The notes under the pieces were generated by a model, which saw nothing but the letters and a program-made list of their open reading frames with translations, did not search any database and was not told the origin of the DNA. From positions 558,001 to 622,000 of the forward strand of contig CAWHYG010000005.1 in assembly GCA_963833505.1 (NCBI GenBank): DNA of 64,000 nucleotides, in the 5' to 3' direction. Numbering within the stretch: position 1 is the stretch's first letter; the number at the start of each line of letters is the position of its first letter. Positions 17,845-27,653 of the stretch are shown in pieces. Source of the DNA: CAWHYG01 sp963833505. GTDB taxonomy: Bacteria; Eisenbacteria; RBG-16-71-46; CAIMUX01. Made by a program: the position numbers and the translations under genes.

Positions 17845-18525
17845 TCACTCCACCAGCTCGAGGCCGTTTTCCTTGACCGGGCCGAGCCCGCGCGCGAAAT
17901 ACCGCAGCACGATCACGCCGGGATTCAGGGGGTTCGATTCCTTGATCGCGATGACCTTCTTGAAAGAGCCGGCCGGCGTATCGAGAGAATCGCTCATGCT
18001 GACCACTTCATCCTGGATCATGGCGCCGTCCGAGCCGGCCGGGCGACCGTAACGCTGGCCGACCTGGAGGTTTCCCGGCAGGTACAGACCCGCCCGCGCG
18101 CCCCCCTGCCCGGCCATCCAGCTTCCGTCGTGGTCCGTCGGCTCCTTCCCCTGGTAGTGGGTCACGTCCCGCCCCAGGCAGTAGATGTCTTTCGACGTCT
18201 TCGACATCGCCACGTAGTACCGGATCACCTCGGAGCTCGCGCCGGACTTCCGGGTCTCCTGAACGACGCGGGTCAGAACGCCATCGATCGTCTTCATGTC
18301 GCGCAGGACGGCGATCGCGAGGGAGGTCTCCTTCCCCTGCTCGAGTCCCGACAGGGACAGGGAGAAGCCGGGCAGAAAAACGAAATAGGGATTCTGGCCC
18401 CCCGTGGCCGTGTCGTGCGGATCGATCTTGACGCCGGCCGCCAGGGAGTCCTTTCCGGCGGGCGAATCGGCCCGCGCCGGCGTGAAGGACAACAGCAGGG
18501 CCAAGAACAGAAGCAGTGCGGGCAT
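17845..18525 (-). CDS. Secreted protein of unknown function
   Basis: A 226-residue protein with a clear signal peptide (MPALLLFLALLLSFTPARA, cleavage after Ala-Arg-Ala) and no membrane helix after it. The mature region is mixed alpha/beta, with segments such as FLPGFSLSLSGLEQGKETS, YYVAMSKTSKDIYCLGRDV and VIVLRYFARGLGPVKENG. The C-terminal part, with a polar strand and the phrase GLGPVKE, resembles periplasmic proteins whose homologues measure outer-surface or lipoprotein functions, but I cannot assign a family. GGGAGGAG lies just upstream of the ATG at 18525, which excludes the longer open frame. It sits 17 bp downstream of the tricorn-like protease gene on the same strand, so co-transcription is likely. 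Confidence 0.75.
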   Translation of the reverse strand: MPALLLFLALLLSFTPARADSPAGKDSLAAGVKIDPHDTATGGQNPYFVFLPGFSLSLSGLEQGKETSLAIAVLRDMKTIDGVLTRVVQETRKSGASSEVIRYYVAMSKTSKDIYCLGRDVTHYQGKEPTDHDGSWMAGQGGARAGLYLPGNLQVGQRYGRPAGSDGAMIQDEVVSMSDSLDTPAGSFKKVIAIKESNPLNPGVIVLRYFARGLGPVKENGLELVE

Positions 18526-18542
18526 CGTCTTCTCCTCCCGGA

Positions 18543-21500
18543 TCAGTGCTCGTTTTGGAAGGCCTTCCGGCTCTGATCGGGAGCCGGTCCGAAAATCGGC
18601 ACCATCGGAGGCTTCTCCGAATGGAGCTTCATCACCTCGTTGATGGCCCGGTCGAGCTGGGCATCCACGCCCCGCGCCCAGTCCTGGGGAAGGTCTTCGA
18701 CCTCGATGTCTGGATCGACGCCGTGATTTTCCAGGCTCCAACCCTTCTGGGGATTCCACCAGGCGAACTCCGGCTCGGTCAGGGCGCCGGAGTCCACCAG
18801 CGGACGCGCGTTGCCCCGGATCCCGACGACGCCGCCCCAGGACCGCTCGCCGATCACCGGAGCAAGGCCGGCGGTCTGGATGGCCGCCGGGAAGATGTCC
18901 CCGTCCGATCCGGCAAACTGGTTGGTCAACACCACGAACGGACCGTTGACCACGCAGTCGGGGTAGGTCGAGACGCCGCCGGCGCGCGCCCGATCCCAGG
19001 TGAGCAGTCGCCGGGCCAGCTTGGACACGATCAACTGCGAGACGAATCCACCGCCATTCCACCGCGCGTCCACGATCATCCCTTCCTTGTCGAGCTGCGG
19101 ATAGAACCAGGTGTAGAACTCCCGCAATCCCGCGACTCCCATGTCCGGGATGTGGATGTAGCCGATCTTCCCGCCGGTCTGCTGGGACACGTATTCGCGA
19201 TTCCGCCGGACCCAATCGACATAGCGCAGGAAATGCTCGCTATCGGCGCTCATCGTCTTGACCACGACCTCGTGCGTTCCTTTGTGGTCGGGGGTCGGCC
19301 CGACGGTGAGCAGCACCTCCTTCTCCGAGAGATTTTCGAGACGCGCCTCGAAGGGCTCGTTCGGAGAGAAGCCCTGGTGATTCACGGCGAAGATGTAATC
19401 GCCTTCTTTCATCTCGACGCCGGGCGCGCTCAGCGGGGACCGGATGCGATCCGCCGACGCTCCGCGATAGATCCGGGTCACCTGGAAGGCGTCCCCGGCC
19501 CGCGTCACCACCGCGCCGAGAAGGCCGGTCGGCCGCTCCGGGACCTCGACGCCCGGATCGCCGCCCCAGACGTAGGTGTGCGAGTTCGAAAGCTCTCCGA
19601 TCATCTCCGCCATCAGGTCCCGCAGGTCTTCCCGCGTGGAGATGCGCGGGAGCAGGGCTGCGTACTGGTCCCGGATCGCGACCCAATCGACTCCGTGCAT
19701 GCCGGCATCCCAGTAGAAATCGCGCATGTTGCGCCAGCCTTCGAAGTACATCTGGCGCCATTCCTCGCGCGGATCCAGCTCGATCACGATGTCATCGGTC
19801 GCGATCTTCGACTTGGAGATGTCGTCGCCCGGAGGCGAGTCGGCGTCCAGGACGTAGATCTCTCCCTTTTCCTTCTCGACCGCCAGCTTGTCCGATCCCA
19901 TGGGGAGGCTGTAGCCCGTGACTCCCTTGAGGAAGGGCTTGTCCTCCTTGTCCTCCAGATCGAACGAGATGAGGCTCGCCTTCGGGGCGTGGTCGCCTCC
20001 TTCCCAGTCGTCGCTCGCGCCCTCGAGCGGGGAGTGGATCCAGAAGACCTTCTTGGAGGTCGCCCCCAGGGCGTAGATGCTGCCGGCTTCCACGGGGAAC
20101 TCGACCACGCGGTTCTCGATGCCGTCGAAGTCGATGGCCACCGGTTCCGCCTTCTTTTTCTCGCCTTCCTTCTCCTTGGCTCCTTTGTCCTTGTCCTTGC
20201 CCTTGTGCTTGTCCTTGTGCTCGTCCTTGTCGTGATCTTCGGCGGAGTCGTTCTTCGCGCTCTGGTCTGAGCCTTTCTTGACCTCTTCGCCTTCCTTGGG
20301 CGGCGTGCCGGCGGTCTTCGCGAACGGGTCGGGGACGTCGCGGCGCAGGAGCATCGCGTAGGGCCGCGTGCCGTTCAGGAGGACGCTCTCGAAGTCGCGA
20401 TCGCCGAAATACGGCGTGATCGTCCGGCCGCTCAGGAAGTAAAGGTAGCGGCCATCCGGATCCCAGGTCGGATCATTGTTGTCCGTGTCGTATTCCGTGA
20501 CCTGGTGGGTGGTCTTGTCCTTCGTGTCATAGATGAAGATCGCGTTCCAGAAGATCTTGTTCGCCTTGGCATAGGCGAGCCAGCGGCCGTCGGGGCTGAA
20601 GGAGTAGTCCCGGATCTCCGCCTGATCGGAGTGGTCCACCTTGATCGGATCGCCTCCGGCCGCGTTCACGATGTATAAGGCTTGACTCTGATCGGACCAG
20701 GCGATCCACCGGCCGTCGGGCGACCAGATCAGCGGGTAGTGATACGTGCTTGTGCCGGTTCCGGCCACCGGTTTGACATCTCCACGGCCCCAGGCGTCGG
20801 CGCTGACGATCGTCTCCTCGCCGCTCTCGTCGGTGACGTAGGCCAGGCGTTTGCCATCCGGGTCGAACGTGGCGTACTTCTCTCGGGCGCCGCTTCCCCG
20901 GGTGATCGGCAGGGTGATTCCCTCTTTGGCCGGGATCGAGAAGATCTCGCCTCGCGCCTCGACCGCCACCCGGTCGCCTCCCGGATCCAGGGCGAAGCCG
21001 GTCAGGTATTGCGAGGGATTGGGATAACGTATCCGGGTCAGGTTCTCCTCGCTCGGGATGTCGATGTCGAGCTTGCGCTCGGTTTCGGTGTTGCAGTCGA
21101 ACAGGTGGAGGTTGCCGCCCAGAACGAAGACGATGTGTCCTTCCTGGTCGATCGAAGGCCAGCGGGCGTCCCAGGGCCCGAAGTCGGTGTGACGCTGCCG
21201 GTCGGTGCCGTCCGGCTTCATGGACCAGATGTTGGCCGTTCCGCCCAGGTCGCTCAGGAAGTAGATCCGCCCGTGGTACCACATCGGGAACGCGTCCATG
21301 CCCGCGAAGTCGGTGACCTTCTTGTAGTCGCCGGTGGCGGGATCGCCCACCCAAATGTCGTCGGCGGACCCGCCGCGGTAACGCTTCCAGGTGCCGCCTC
21401 CTCCGATTCTGGTGAAGGCATAATGGCCGGTTTCGGGATCGATCGCGAAGGTCACGGCGTACCCCATCGGGAGCTTCACCGGGTCGCCTCCCGTCGGGGA

Positions 21501-21953
21501 GATCTCGTAGATGTCCCAGTTCCAGTTCGCTTCTTCCCGCAGGCTCCGGAAGATGATCTTCGATCCGTCGGGCGTCCATCCGAGGGGCTCGTCCGGCATG
21601 GGATGCCAGGTCAGGCGCTTCGGCATGCCCCCTTCGACCGGCACGACGAAGAGGTCTTCGTTGCCGTCATAGCTCCCGGCGAAGGCGATCCACTTCCCGT
21701 CCGGCGAGAAGTGCGCCATCACCTCGTCTCCTGGATGGGAGGTCAGCCGGCGCGCCTCGCCCCCGTCCAGGCTGGCGACCCAGAGGTCTCCCTCGGCGGT
21801 GAAGACGATCTGGTTTCCGTGGATCTCGGGATACCGCGGATAGCCGGGCCCGGCCCACGAGGGCCGGATCCCCGCGAGAGCGAGAACGCTGAGCGCGGCG
21901 AGCAGCGGGAGCCATCCTCCCCGAGTCCGATGCGCCGACGTCGAATCTGGCAT
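18543..21953 (-). CDS. Tricorn-like S41 family peptidase, exported
   Basis: A 1136-residue tricorn protease homologue. A signal peptide (hydrophobic stretch about 15-33) is followed by two WD40/TolB-like propellers (repeated SPDGKWIAF, TPDGSKIIF, SPDGRWLAY motifs, about 40-560). After them come a Lys/Asp-rich charged linker (about 565-610), a helical segment, a PDZ domain and a C-terminal S41 catalytic domain. Catalytic candidates are the Ser-His pair in LSNSHTYVWG, the nucleophile region FAGSDGD, and Glu in the TEPEFAWWNP or LENHGVD region, as in archaeal tricorn. The signal peptide places it in the periplasm, unlike the cytosolic archaeal enzyme. It probably trims peptides imported or released during proteolysis. 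The start at 21953 is the first Met of the signal peptide. Confidence 0.93.
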   Translation of the reverse strand: MPDSTSAHRTRGGWLPLLAALSVLALAGIRPSWAGPGYPRYPEIHGNQIVFTAEGDLWVASLDGGEARRLTSHPGDEVMAHFSPDGKWIAFAGSYDGNEDLFVVPVEGGMPKRLTWHPMPDEPLGWTPDGSKIIFRSLREEANWNWDIYEISPTGGDPVKLPMGYAVTFAIDPETGHYAFTRIGGGGTWKRYRGGSADDIWVGDPATGDYKKVTDFAGMDAFPMWYHGRIYFLSDLGGTANIWSMKPDGTDRQRHTDFGPWDARWPSIDQEGHIVFVLGGNLHLFDCNTETERKLDIDIPSEENLTRIRYPNPSQYLTGFALDPGGDRVAVEARGEIFSIPAKEGITLPITRGSGAREKYATFDPDGKRLAYVTDESGEETIVSADAWGRGDVKPVAGTGTSTYHYPLIWSPDGRWIAWSDQSQALYIVNAAGGDPIKVDHSDQAEIRDYSFSPDGRWLAYAKANKIFWNAIFIYDTKDKTTHQVTEYDTDNNDPTWDPDGRYLYFLSGRTITPYFGDRDFESVLLNGTRPYAMLLRRDVPDPFAKTAGTPPKEGEEVKKGSDQSAKNDSAEDHDKDEHKDKHKGKDKDKGAKEKEGEKKKAEPVAIDFDGIENRVVEFPVEAGSIYALGATSKKVFWIHSPLEGASDDWEGGDHAPKASLISFDLEDKEDKPFLKGVTGYSLPMGSDKLAVEKEKGEIYVLDADSPPGDDISKSKIATDDIVIELDPREEWRQMYFEGWRNMRDFYWDAGMHGVDWVAIRDQYAALLPRISTREDLRDLMAEMIGELSNSHTYVWGGDPGVEVPERPTGLLGAVVTRAGDAFQVTRIYRGASADRIRSPLSAPGVEMKEGDYIFAVNHQGFSPNEPFEARLENLSEKEVLLTVGPTPDHKGTHEVVVKTMSADSEHFLRYVDWVRRNREYVSQQTGGKIGYIHIPDMGVAGLREFYTWFYPQLDKEGMIVDARWNGGGFVSQLIVSKLARRLLTWDRARAGGVSTYPDCVVNGPFVVLTNQFAGSDGDIFPAAIQTAGLAPVIGERSWGGVVGIRGNARPLVDSGALTEPEFAWWNPQKGWSLENHGVDPDIEVEDLPQDWARGVDAQLDRAINEVMKLHSEKPPMVPIFGPAPDQSRKAFQNEH

Positions 21954-22334
21954 GATGCCTCCCGCAAAGACGATTCCTGGAAGACTGGAAGGCTTCCCTC
22001 CGACCCGCCGGTCGGGGGGAGCGCTGGCCCGTGGGGGCCCCCGCCAAGTCTGAGACGGGTCGAACTCCCGGATTGTTGCAGATTCTGGCGCGGATTATGT
22101 TGGGAAACCATCCGAGCGAACGGCTCGGGGGCCCGGAACCGATTCGGAGCGGGGAAGGTAGGAGCGCGGGTAGCCAGATCGGCAGCATTCGGCCTCAGGG
22201 ATCGCGGGCAGCCGTCCGCCTGGGATTGACTCGGATTGACTCCGCGGGGGCGAGATCGGCCCGCAACCGTTTCAGCCGCGGAACTGGATACTATTGTTGA
22301 AGTTACGGCATCGACCCAACAAAAGTCGCGCCAC
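21954..22334. other. Intergenic region upstream of the tricorn-like gene
   Basis: These 381 bases separate two minus-strand genes. The only structure I see is a perfect tandem repeat of GGATTGACTC at 22223-22232 and 22233-22242, which could be an operator, and an AT-rich patch near 22290-22310. No convincing gene or RNA is visible. Confidence 0.4.
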
Positions 22335-23789
22335 CTAGAAGTCGGAACGTAGGATCTCGGACGCCCGCCGGCAGAGCTCGCGCGCGTAGTCCGTCCAGAT
22401 CCCCGCTCCCCAGTACCGGAAGCAGCTCGTCTGGGTGATCAGGAAGTGGAACAGGGCGTTCCGATAGCGCCGTTCGGAGGTGGGGACGTTCCGGGTCTTC
22501 TCGGCGAAGAGCGCGCTGACCTCTTCCATGGCGTTCAGGACGTGGCCATAGCCTTTCACCCACGAAAGATTGTTCGTCCAGCTCCCGCCTTCCATGTTGA
22601 AGCGCTGGTCTTCCCGGCGCAGGCCTTCGATGACCTGCTCCATCGCCTCCGGGCCCGACTTCCCGTCGAACCGGTCCCAGATCCGCCTCTGTAGGAGCGG
22701 CTGGATGGCGGGGAACTGCTCTTCCTTGACTCCAAGCGTCTCCAGGTACTCGAGGTACTCGCTTCCATTGAGGGCGGGCACGTCGGATCCCGACGCTTCG
22801 CGCATCACCTCCAGGTACTTCGGCGGGAACTCGTTCATCATGACCCCGCCGTTTTCGCCGTCGGCGATCTGGGCGACCAGGGGGGGAACCGACCGACCGG
22901 TGAGCGGCGCCCGAGACAGGCCCCGGGCTTCGTAGCACGGCTGCATCTGCGCCACCAGCTTGGTGTCGCTGCCCTGCGTCTTGACGAGCGCGGTGATGGA
23001 GGCGATCCGTCCCTGCGAGTTTCTTGCCGCCAGCCGGTGCGGGAGGTGCGGCGCGCGCAGCGGTCCGACGTCCTCGACCATCTCGACGGAGTGTTCCTGC
23101 ACCAGCACCCAACGGTACCCGCACTCCTTGAGCGTGCGCACGAATTCGTAGGCCACGTCCGGATGGTTCGGCAGCGCCATCTCCGGGGGCGAGAACCCCC
23201 GGACGCGGCTCAGGGCCTCCAGTCCGAAGATGGCGGCGAAGTGATGCTGCCAGGCGCGCACGTGCAGACGGAAATCCTGCACGGGGGTGGACGGCGCGAC
23301 GACGTGACCCCAGGCCGTGCCCAGCCATTCGACCGCGTTCCGGTAGGAGGGGGTGCAGGTCACGGTCTTGAGAGCGTCGAAGACGTCGTTCTGGCCCATG
23401 GCGCGCAGGCCGTGCAGCAGGCAACCCGAGTAGTCCAGCATGATGCGCGGCTGCCGGCCTTCGCGCTTCAGCTCGGGGATGAGCTCTCCCATCCGGCGAT
23501 AGCACGAGGCGAAGATACCGGCGTTGTAGCGCGCTTCATCGTTGCCGCGATCGCGCATATGCTGGAGATTGCTGATCACGGCGGCAGTGGCCAGGTCGTC
23601 GCCGCCCGCCGGGATCAGCGGCTGGTGCATGTGCAGCGCGTTGGCGAACGCGCTGCGCGCGCGGCTGAAGTCGATCCCGGACTCCGGAAGATAGGCCGGT
23701 CCCGGATGCGCCACGGCCTCGGCGATCGCTGGTTCCGATCCGCAGATGTTCGGCAGGCCTTCGAGAGTTTCGTCCAGCGTCTCTCCCAT
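22335..23789 (-). CDS. GH57-family glycoside hydrolase (alpha-glucan active)
   Basis: A 484-residue cytoplasmic enzyme of glycoside hydrolase family 57, which acts on alpha-glucans such as glycogen or maltodextrin by a retaining mechanism. The first conserved region is ALHMHQPLIPAG (His-x-His-Gln-Pro at residues 53-57). The probable nucleophile is the Glu in GFSPPEMALPN and the acid/base Asp is in QIADGENGG. Two possible starts exist. I favour the Met at 23789, which has a G-rich ribosome-site-like run seven bases upstream; a Met 14 codons earlier is also possible. The gene follows a GT4 glycogen-synthase-like gene by 114 bp on the same strand. That pairing recurs in alpha-glucan metabolism and suggests joint synthesis and remodelling of storage polysaccharide. 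Confidence 0.88.
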   Translation of the reverse strand: MGETLDETLEGLPNICGSEPAIAEAVAHPGPAYLPESGIDFSRARSAFANALHMHQPLIPAGGDDLATAAVISNLQHMRDRGNDEARYNAGIFASCYRRMGELIPELKREGRQPRIMLDYSGCLLHGLRAMGQNDVFDALKTVTCTPSYRNAVEWLGTAWGHVVAPSTPVQDFRLHVRAWQHHFAAIFGLEALSRVRGFSPPEMALPNHPDVAYEFVRTLKECGYRWVLVQEHSVEMVEDVGPLRAPHLPHRLAARNSQGRIASITALVKTQGSDTKLVAQMQPCYEARGLSRAPLTGRSVPPLVAQIADGENGGVMMNEFPPKYLEVMREASGSDVPALNGSEYLEYLETLGVKEEQFPAIQPLLQRRIWDRFDGKSGPEAMEQVIEGLRREDQRFNMEGGSWTNNLSWVKGYGHVLNAMEEVSALFAEKTRNVPTSERRYRNALFHFLITQTSCFRYWGAGIWTDYARELCRRASEILRSDF

Positions 23790-23903
23790 GTCTGATTCCC
23801 CCCGGGGGGTACTCGAATTCCTGCGTGTCATGGCGCCCCGACTCGTCCTCTCCCCGGGGCTTCGACGGCCGCCCCGGCGCCGGATCCCGGCCTCAATGAA
23901 AAC

Positions 23904-25061
23904 TCATGAGTTGTAGACCTGAATCGTCAAATCGGCAATGTCGTCCCAGGAGAAGGCCCTCTCGGCCGCAATTCGGCCGTTCCGCCCCATCCACCGCGCC
24001 CACTCGAAATTCGTGAAGAGCGTGCCGAGGCCCCAGCCGATGGAGTCGGGATTGGCGTACACCTTCAGCCCGTTGACGTTGTGCCAGACGAACTCCTGAG
24101 GTCCGCCGTTCACCGTCGACACCACCGGCTTGCCGGCACTCCAGGCCTCCAGGATCACGATGCCAAAGGGCTCGTTCCGGCTGGGCACGCAGACGACGTC
24201 GCATGCCTTGTAAAGGTCGGCCAGCGAGCCGTTGGCCTGGTAGCCGAGAAAGCGGGTGGCGGAGGCCACACCCAGTTGGTGCGCGCGCCACTCGACCGCT
24301 CCGCGGAGATTGCCGTCTCCGGCGAACACGAACTTCGCGCCGGGATGAAACCCCAAGAGCGGAGGGATCGCCTCAACGAGAAGATCGGGGCCTTTCTGCG
24401 CCACCATCCGGCCGGCGAACAGCACGGTTGGATCCACCGGCCCGATGCCGTATCGGCGCCGAATCGCCGCCGGATCGATGAAGCCATCGTAATTGTGGGG
24501 ATTGACGCCGTTGTAGACCACCCAGACCTTCTCGTCGGGCACCTCATACATCCAGCGGATTTCCTGCTTCAAGCTCGCCGAGACCGTGATCACGCGCCTC
24601 GCTCCATGGATCCCGGCGCGTTCCCGCTCGCGGATACGGGCCGATTGGCCCCCGTAGAAGTTGTTGCCGCAGCGCCCGTACTCGGTCGAATGGATGGTCA
24701 GAAAGCCACGCCGCCCGCGTCCCTGCTGGATCCACATCATGGCGTTGGCCGCAAGCCAGTCATGGGCGTGCACGACGTCGAACGGTCCGATGTAATCCTC
24801 GGTGGCGAACAAGTGATGAACGAACGAACGGCACATGTCGTTGATTTCGTCGACGAAATTCTGGCTGGAATGGAACGGGCATCGGTGGTAATGAACGCCG
24901 TCCACGCGTTCATAGTGCAGCTGGTTGTGTCCCATCCGGGTGAAGATGTGGACTTCCTGGCCCTTGCGTTCGAGGGCGGCGGCAAGCTCCGTTACGTGGA
25001 CGCCCACCCCTCCGACCGGAATGGAATGCAGCGATTCCCAACTCAAGAGGGCGATTTTCAT
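23904..25061 (-). CDS. Glycosyltransferase family 4 protein (glycogen synthase-like)
   Basis: A 385-residue GT-B fold enzyme. The N-terminal domain begins MKIALLSWESLHSIPVGGVG, the glycine loop that contacts the sugar nucleotide, and has DVVHAHDWLAANAM and TIHSTEYGR. The C-terminal domain has VLFAGRMVAQKGPDLLVEA, FAGDGNL and the retaining GT4 signature PSRNEPFGIVILEAWSAGKP with its two Glu residues. This is the pattern of prokaryotic glycogen or alpha-1,4-glucan synthases and related maltosyl transferases. The start is set at the family-typical MKI; the open frame begins 12 codons earlier. It heads an apparent two-gene operon with the GH57 enzyme. Confidence 0.92.
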   Translation of the reverse strand: MKIALLSWESLHSIPVGGVGVHVTELAAALERKGQEVHIFTRMGHNQLHYERVDGVHYHRCPFHSSQNFVDEINDMCRSFVHHLFATEDYIGPFDVVHAHDWLAANAMMWIQQGRGRRGFLTIHSTEYGRCGNNFYGGQSARIRERERAGIHGARRVITVSASLKQEIRWMYEVPDEKVWVVYNGVNPHNYDGFIDPAAIRRRYGIGPVDPTVLFAGRMVAQKGPDLLVEAIPPLLGFHPGAKFVFAGDGNLRGAVEWRAHQLGVASATRFLGYQANGSLADLYKACDVVCVPSRNEPFGIVILEAWSAGKPVVSTVNGGPQEFVWHNVNGLKVYANPDSIGWGLGTLFTNFEWARWMGRNGRIAAERAFSWDDIADLTIQVYNS

Positions 25062-25518
25062 TGACCAGACCACCGTGCCGCCGGCGCACACGCTCAAACA
25101 TTCACACCCAGAACGCCTGGAAGGTACATCAGGTTCCCGCGCATGGAAGGCGCCGCGCGACTGCTGGTATACATCAAGATTGGCCGATTGTCCGGGCTTC
25201 GACAGACAGGAAGAGCAATCAAGTCTCGTCGAGGCGGGCGTCCGCCGAAGCGGGCGGATCTGATCCGTATCTTATCTGGAGAACCTCGGTCGGGCAACAC
25301 TTCAGTTGAATCGCCGCCCCGCGAGATTCGTCCTCGCTCCGAGATGGCGGAGCGCAACCGGCGGCATCGCAACGGGGAACGGGACGAGTTGGCGGAACCA
25401 GATACCGAGTTGGAATGCGGGATGACCCGCAGCGAAGCGGGAAAATCAGCCGACCCGCCCAAAAAACGTCCGGCGACGGCTCGTGCCGAAGAAGCCCGCA
25501 CGTGGTAGGGTTCACGGG
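25062..25518. other. Intergenic region with no recognised gene
   Basis: These 457 bases lie between two divergent genes and should hold both promoters. An open frame of 121 codons (25143-25508, plus strand) is very rich in Arg, Glu and Gly, resembles nothing I know, and has no ribosome site, so I do not call it. No RNA structure is evident. Confidence 0.4.
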
Positions 25519-25881
25519 ATGGCGGAGATCTCAATCCAACCGGAATTGATCGAGCGGAGGAGGCGCCGGCTTCGGGTCGCGAGCCTCGCCGTGCTCGCGT
25601 TGGGCGTCGTCATCGCCGCCGTCGTCTACTGGCTGGGAATCCGATCTGCGAACGTGATGAACGATCCCGCGATGGCGGACTTCGACCGGGCGCAGCGGAG
25701 GCAAATGGGCGAATTCTACGGGAAGATGGGCACGATCGATGAGCAGGTCATGGATGCCTTCAAGAATCCAGGTTCGCAGGCGAAGATGATCGTCGCGCTT
25801 TCGGTCCTGGTGGCCGGCGGATTGCTGGTCGCCAGCGTGTCCGACCACGGCGAGGGCCAGGGCGGCGATCCTCGCGACTGA
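25519..25881 (+). CDS. Small membrane protein, unknown
   Basis: A 120-residue protein with two transmembrane segments, about residues 20-40 (VASLAVLALGVVIAAVVYWL) and 94-110 (MIVALSVLVAGGLLVAS). They flank a charged alpha-helical loop containing FDRAQRRQMGEFYGKMGT. The positive N-terminus (ELIERRRRRLR) suggests an N-in topology. I do not recognise the family. The ATG at 25519 lacks a strong ribosome site but is better placed than the Met 12 codons earlier. The next gene encodes an exported beta-barrel-like protein in the same direction at 276 bp, which may be coincidental. Confidence 0.6.
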   Translation: MAEISIQPELIERRRRRLRVASLAVLALGVVIAAVVYWLGIRSANVMNDPAMADFDRAQRRQMGEFYGKMGTIDEQVMDAFKNPGSQAKMIVALSVLVAGGLLVASVSDHGEGQGGDPRD

Positions 25882-26157
25882 CCTCGTCACGGCACTTTTT
25901 CCCACGTTCCGTGGGGGCGAGGCCCTCCGGGAGCCCTTTCCCTGCTGACCCCTCAGAACGACTGAGGCTGATCGTTCTTGACCAGGGCGCGACAGCCGGG
26001 GACCAGGTGCCTCGCGAATCCTCTCGCACCGTGCCAGCGCCCCGGCCATACTGGACCGCGGCCGCCCGAATCCGGTCACGGGAGGTTCGGGGCCTGCCGC
26101 GATCTTTGGGGCCTCGCCGGCCGGATCCGGCGGGTCACAAGTCAAAGAGGGGGTACC

Positions 26158-27492
26158 ATGACGTCTCCGCGGTGGATTCGCGTTGCGTGCGCGCTCTTGT
26201 TGCTCGTTCCCGGTCTCGCCCGGGCCGAGTACTCCGGGTGGGCGAGCCCGTTCCCGCGGCCGAACGACCAGCAGATGCTGGGTGGCGGCCTCGGCGTCAC
26301 GGTGATCGACGGCCAGGCCTACTATCTTGTCAATCTCTCCCCGGAATTCAGTTTCGGCCGTCTCGGCATCGGCGTGGATCTCAATCTCCGGTTCAACGCC
26401 ACGACCGGCCGGCTGCGTTCCCAGGATTACAAGAGCGCGGCGGACTACTTCCGCGCCGTCCGCTACCTGGAATGGGCGGGCAAGGGCGATCCCCTTTATC
26501 TTCGGGTCGGCGAGCTCGACTACGCCGAGCTGGGCCACGGCTTCATCATGTACAACTACTGCAACAGCCCGAGCAACGACCTGCGGAAGTGGGGCGGCGA
26601 AGTAGACATCAACCGGGAGAAGTTCGGCTTCGAAGCGATCTACAGCGACCTGTTCGGGCGTTACGGACCCGGGGTCTTCGGGGCGCGTCCCTATGTGCGG
26701 CCGCTGCGGTTCACCCCGGTCGGGGAGACTCCCATCATCGGCGGGATGGAGATCGGCGCCACCTACGCGGCCGATTACAACTCGAATGCCAACATCGTTT
26801 TCAACCCGGTGACCCAATCCACCACCCGGAAGAGCTCGCTGGCGATCTACGGCGCGGACGTCGGCTTTCCGCTTCTTTCCGGGTCGAGCCTCCGATCCAC
26901 CCTGTATTTCGACGTCGCGCGGATCCAGGATTTCGGCCACGGTTCCGCCGCGGGCGTGGATGTGCACGCCAAGGCCAGCCGGCTCCTCACCCTGGACGCG
27001 AAGTACGAACGGCGCTTCCTGGGGGACCGGTTCCTGCCCTCCTATTTCGACATGCTCTACGAGTATGACCGCTACGCCGCGGCTCCGGGCACGGCGTCGG
27101 GATTCGTCAGCAAGGCGGACTCGCTGCCGGGGGTGAAGGCTTCCCAGGGCTACTACGGCGAACTTCGCGTCGGCATTCTCAACACCTTCAACGTGCTGGG
27201 CGGCTACTCCGCTCCCCTCGACGTGCGGAATCAGGGCGTATTCCACGCCGTGGTCGAGGCGCCCAAGGTCGTGCCTTCGATCGTGCTCGACGGAGGCTAT
27301 GACCGGCAGCACATCGGCACGTTCTTCAAGGCCGACGAGAATTCGCTGCTTTACGCCGAGGCGGGCTATCGGCTGAATCGGTTCCTCATCCTCTCGACGC
27401 TCTACGAATGGACGTACACGCGGGACTCGAGCGGGCGGCTGGTGCCGCAGCGAAGGATCGAACCGAAACTGAGCTTCGCGATCGACGTGTAG
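26158..27492 (+). CDS. Putative outer-membrane beta-barrel protein
   Basis: A 444-residue exported protein with a typical signal peptide (hydrophobic core LLLLVPGLARA). The mature sequence alternates polar and apolar residues in many short strands rich in Tyr, Phe and Gly, such as FGRLGIGVDLNLRF, SSLRSTLYFDVARI and FLILSTLYEWTYT. It ends in a strand with aromatic and apolar residues (KLSFAIDV), which is consistent with recognition by the barrel-assembly machinery. I do not recognise a named porin family. AGAGGGGG upstream supports the ATG at 26158. A strong hairpin follows the stop directly. The gene converges on an APC transporter. Its presence is good evidence for an outer membrane. Confidence 0.78.
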   Translation: MTSPRWIRVACALLLLVPGLARAEYSGWASPFPRPNDQQMLGGGLGVTVIDGQAYYLVNLSPEFSFGRLGIGVDLNLRFNATTGRLRSQDYKSAADYFRAVRYLEWAGKGDPLYLRVGELDYAELGHGFIMYNYCNSPSNDLRKWGGEVDINREKFGFEAIYSDLFGRYGPGVFGARPYVRPLRFTPVGETPIIGGMEIGATYAADYNSNANIVFNPVTQSTTRKSSLAIYGADVGFPLLSGSSLRSTLYFDVARIQDFGHGSAAGVDVHAKASRLLTLDAKYERRFLGDRFLPSYFDMLYEYDRYAAAPGTASGFVSKADSLPGVKASQGYYGELRVGILNTFNVLGGYSAPLDVRNQGVFHAVVEAPKVVPSIVLDGGYDRQHIGTFFKADENSLLYAEAGYRLNRFLILSTLYEWTYTRDSSGRLVPQRRIEPKLSFAIDV

Positions 27493-27515
27493 CCTGGCGG
27501 GTCACTGCCGCCAGG
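27493..27515 (+). terminator. Perfect 8-bp hairpin after the beta-barrel gene
   Basis: CCTGGCGG (27493-27500) and CCGCCAGG (27508-27515) pair perfectly around a seven-base loop and begin on the base after the stop codon. No T run follows, so it would be a factor-assisted terminator or an mRNA-stabilising hairpin for one or both convergent genes. Confidence 0.5.
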
Positions 27516-27653
27516 ACAAGGCGCGCGCAGCCCGGAGAGGCAGGCATGCTCCCTGCAGCATGTCGAGGACTGAGGGCTGGCGCAGCGCAGTCATGGCGGG
27601 CAGATCCGCTGCCGCAGCACGGGGTTCCTGAATGATGCGGGTCAGGGTGCCGG

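Noticed and set aside
25143..25508. A 121-codon open frame in the spacer before the small membrane protein
   Set aside because: No ribosome site, extreme Arg/Glu/Gly composition and no similarity that I recognise.
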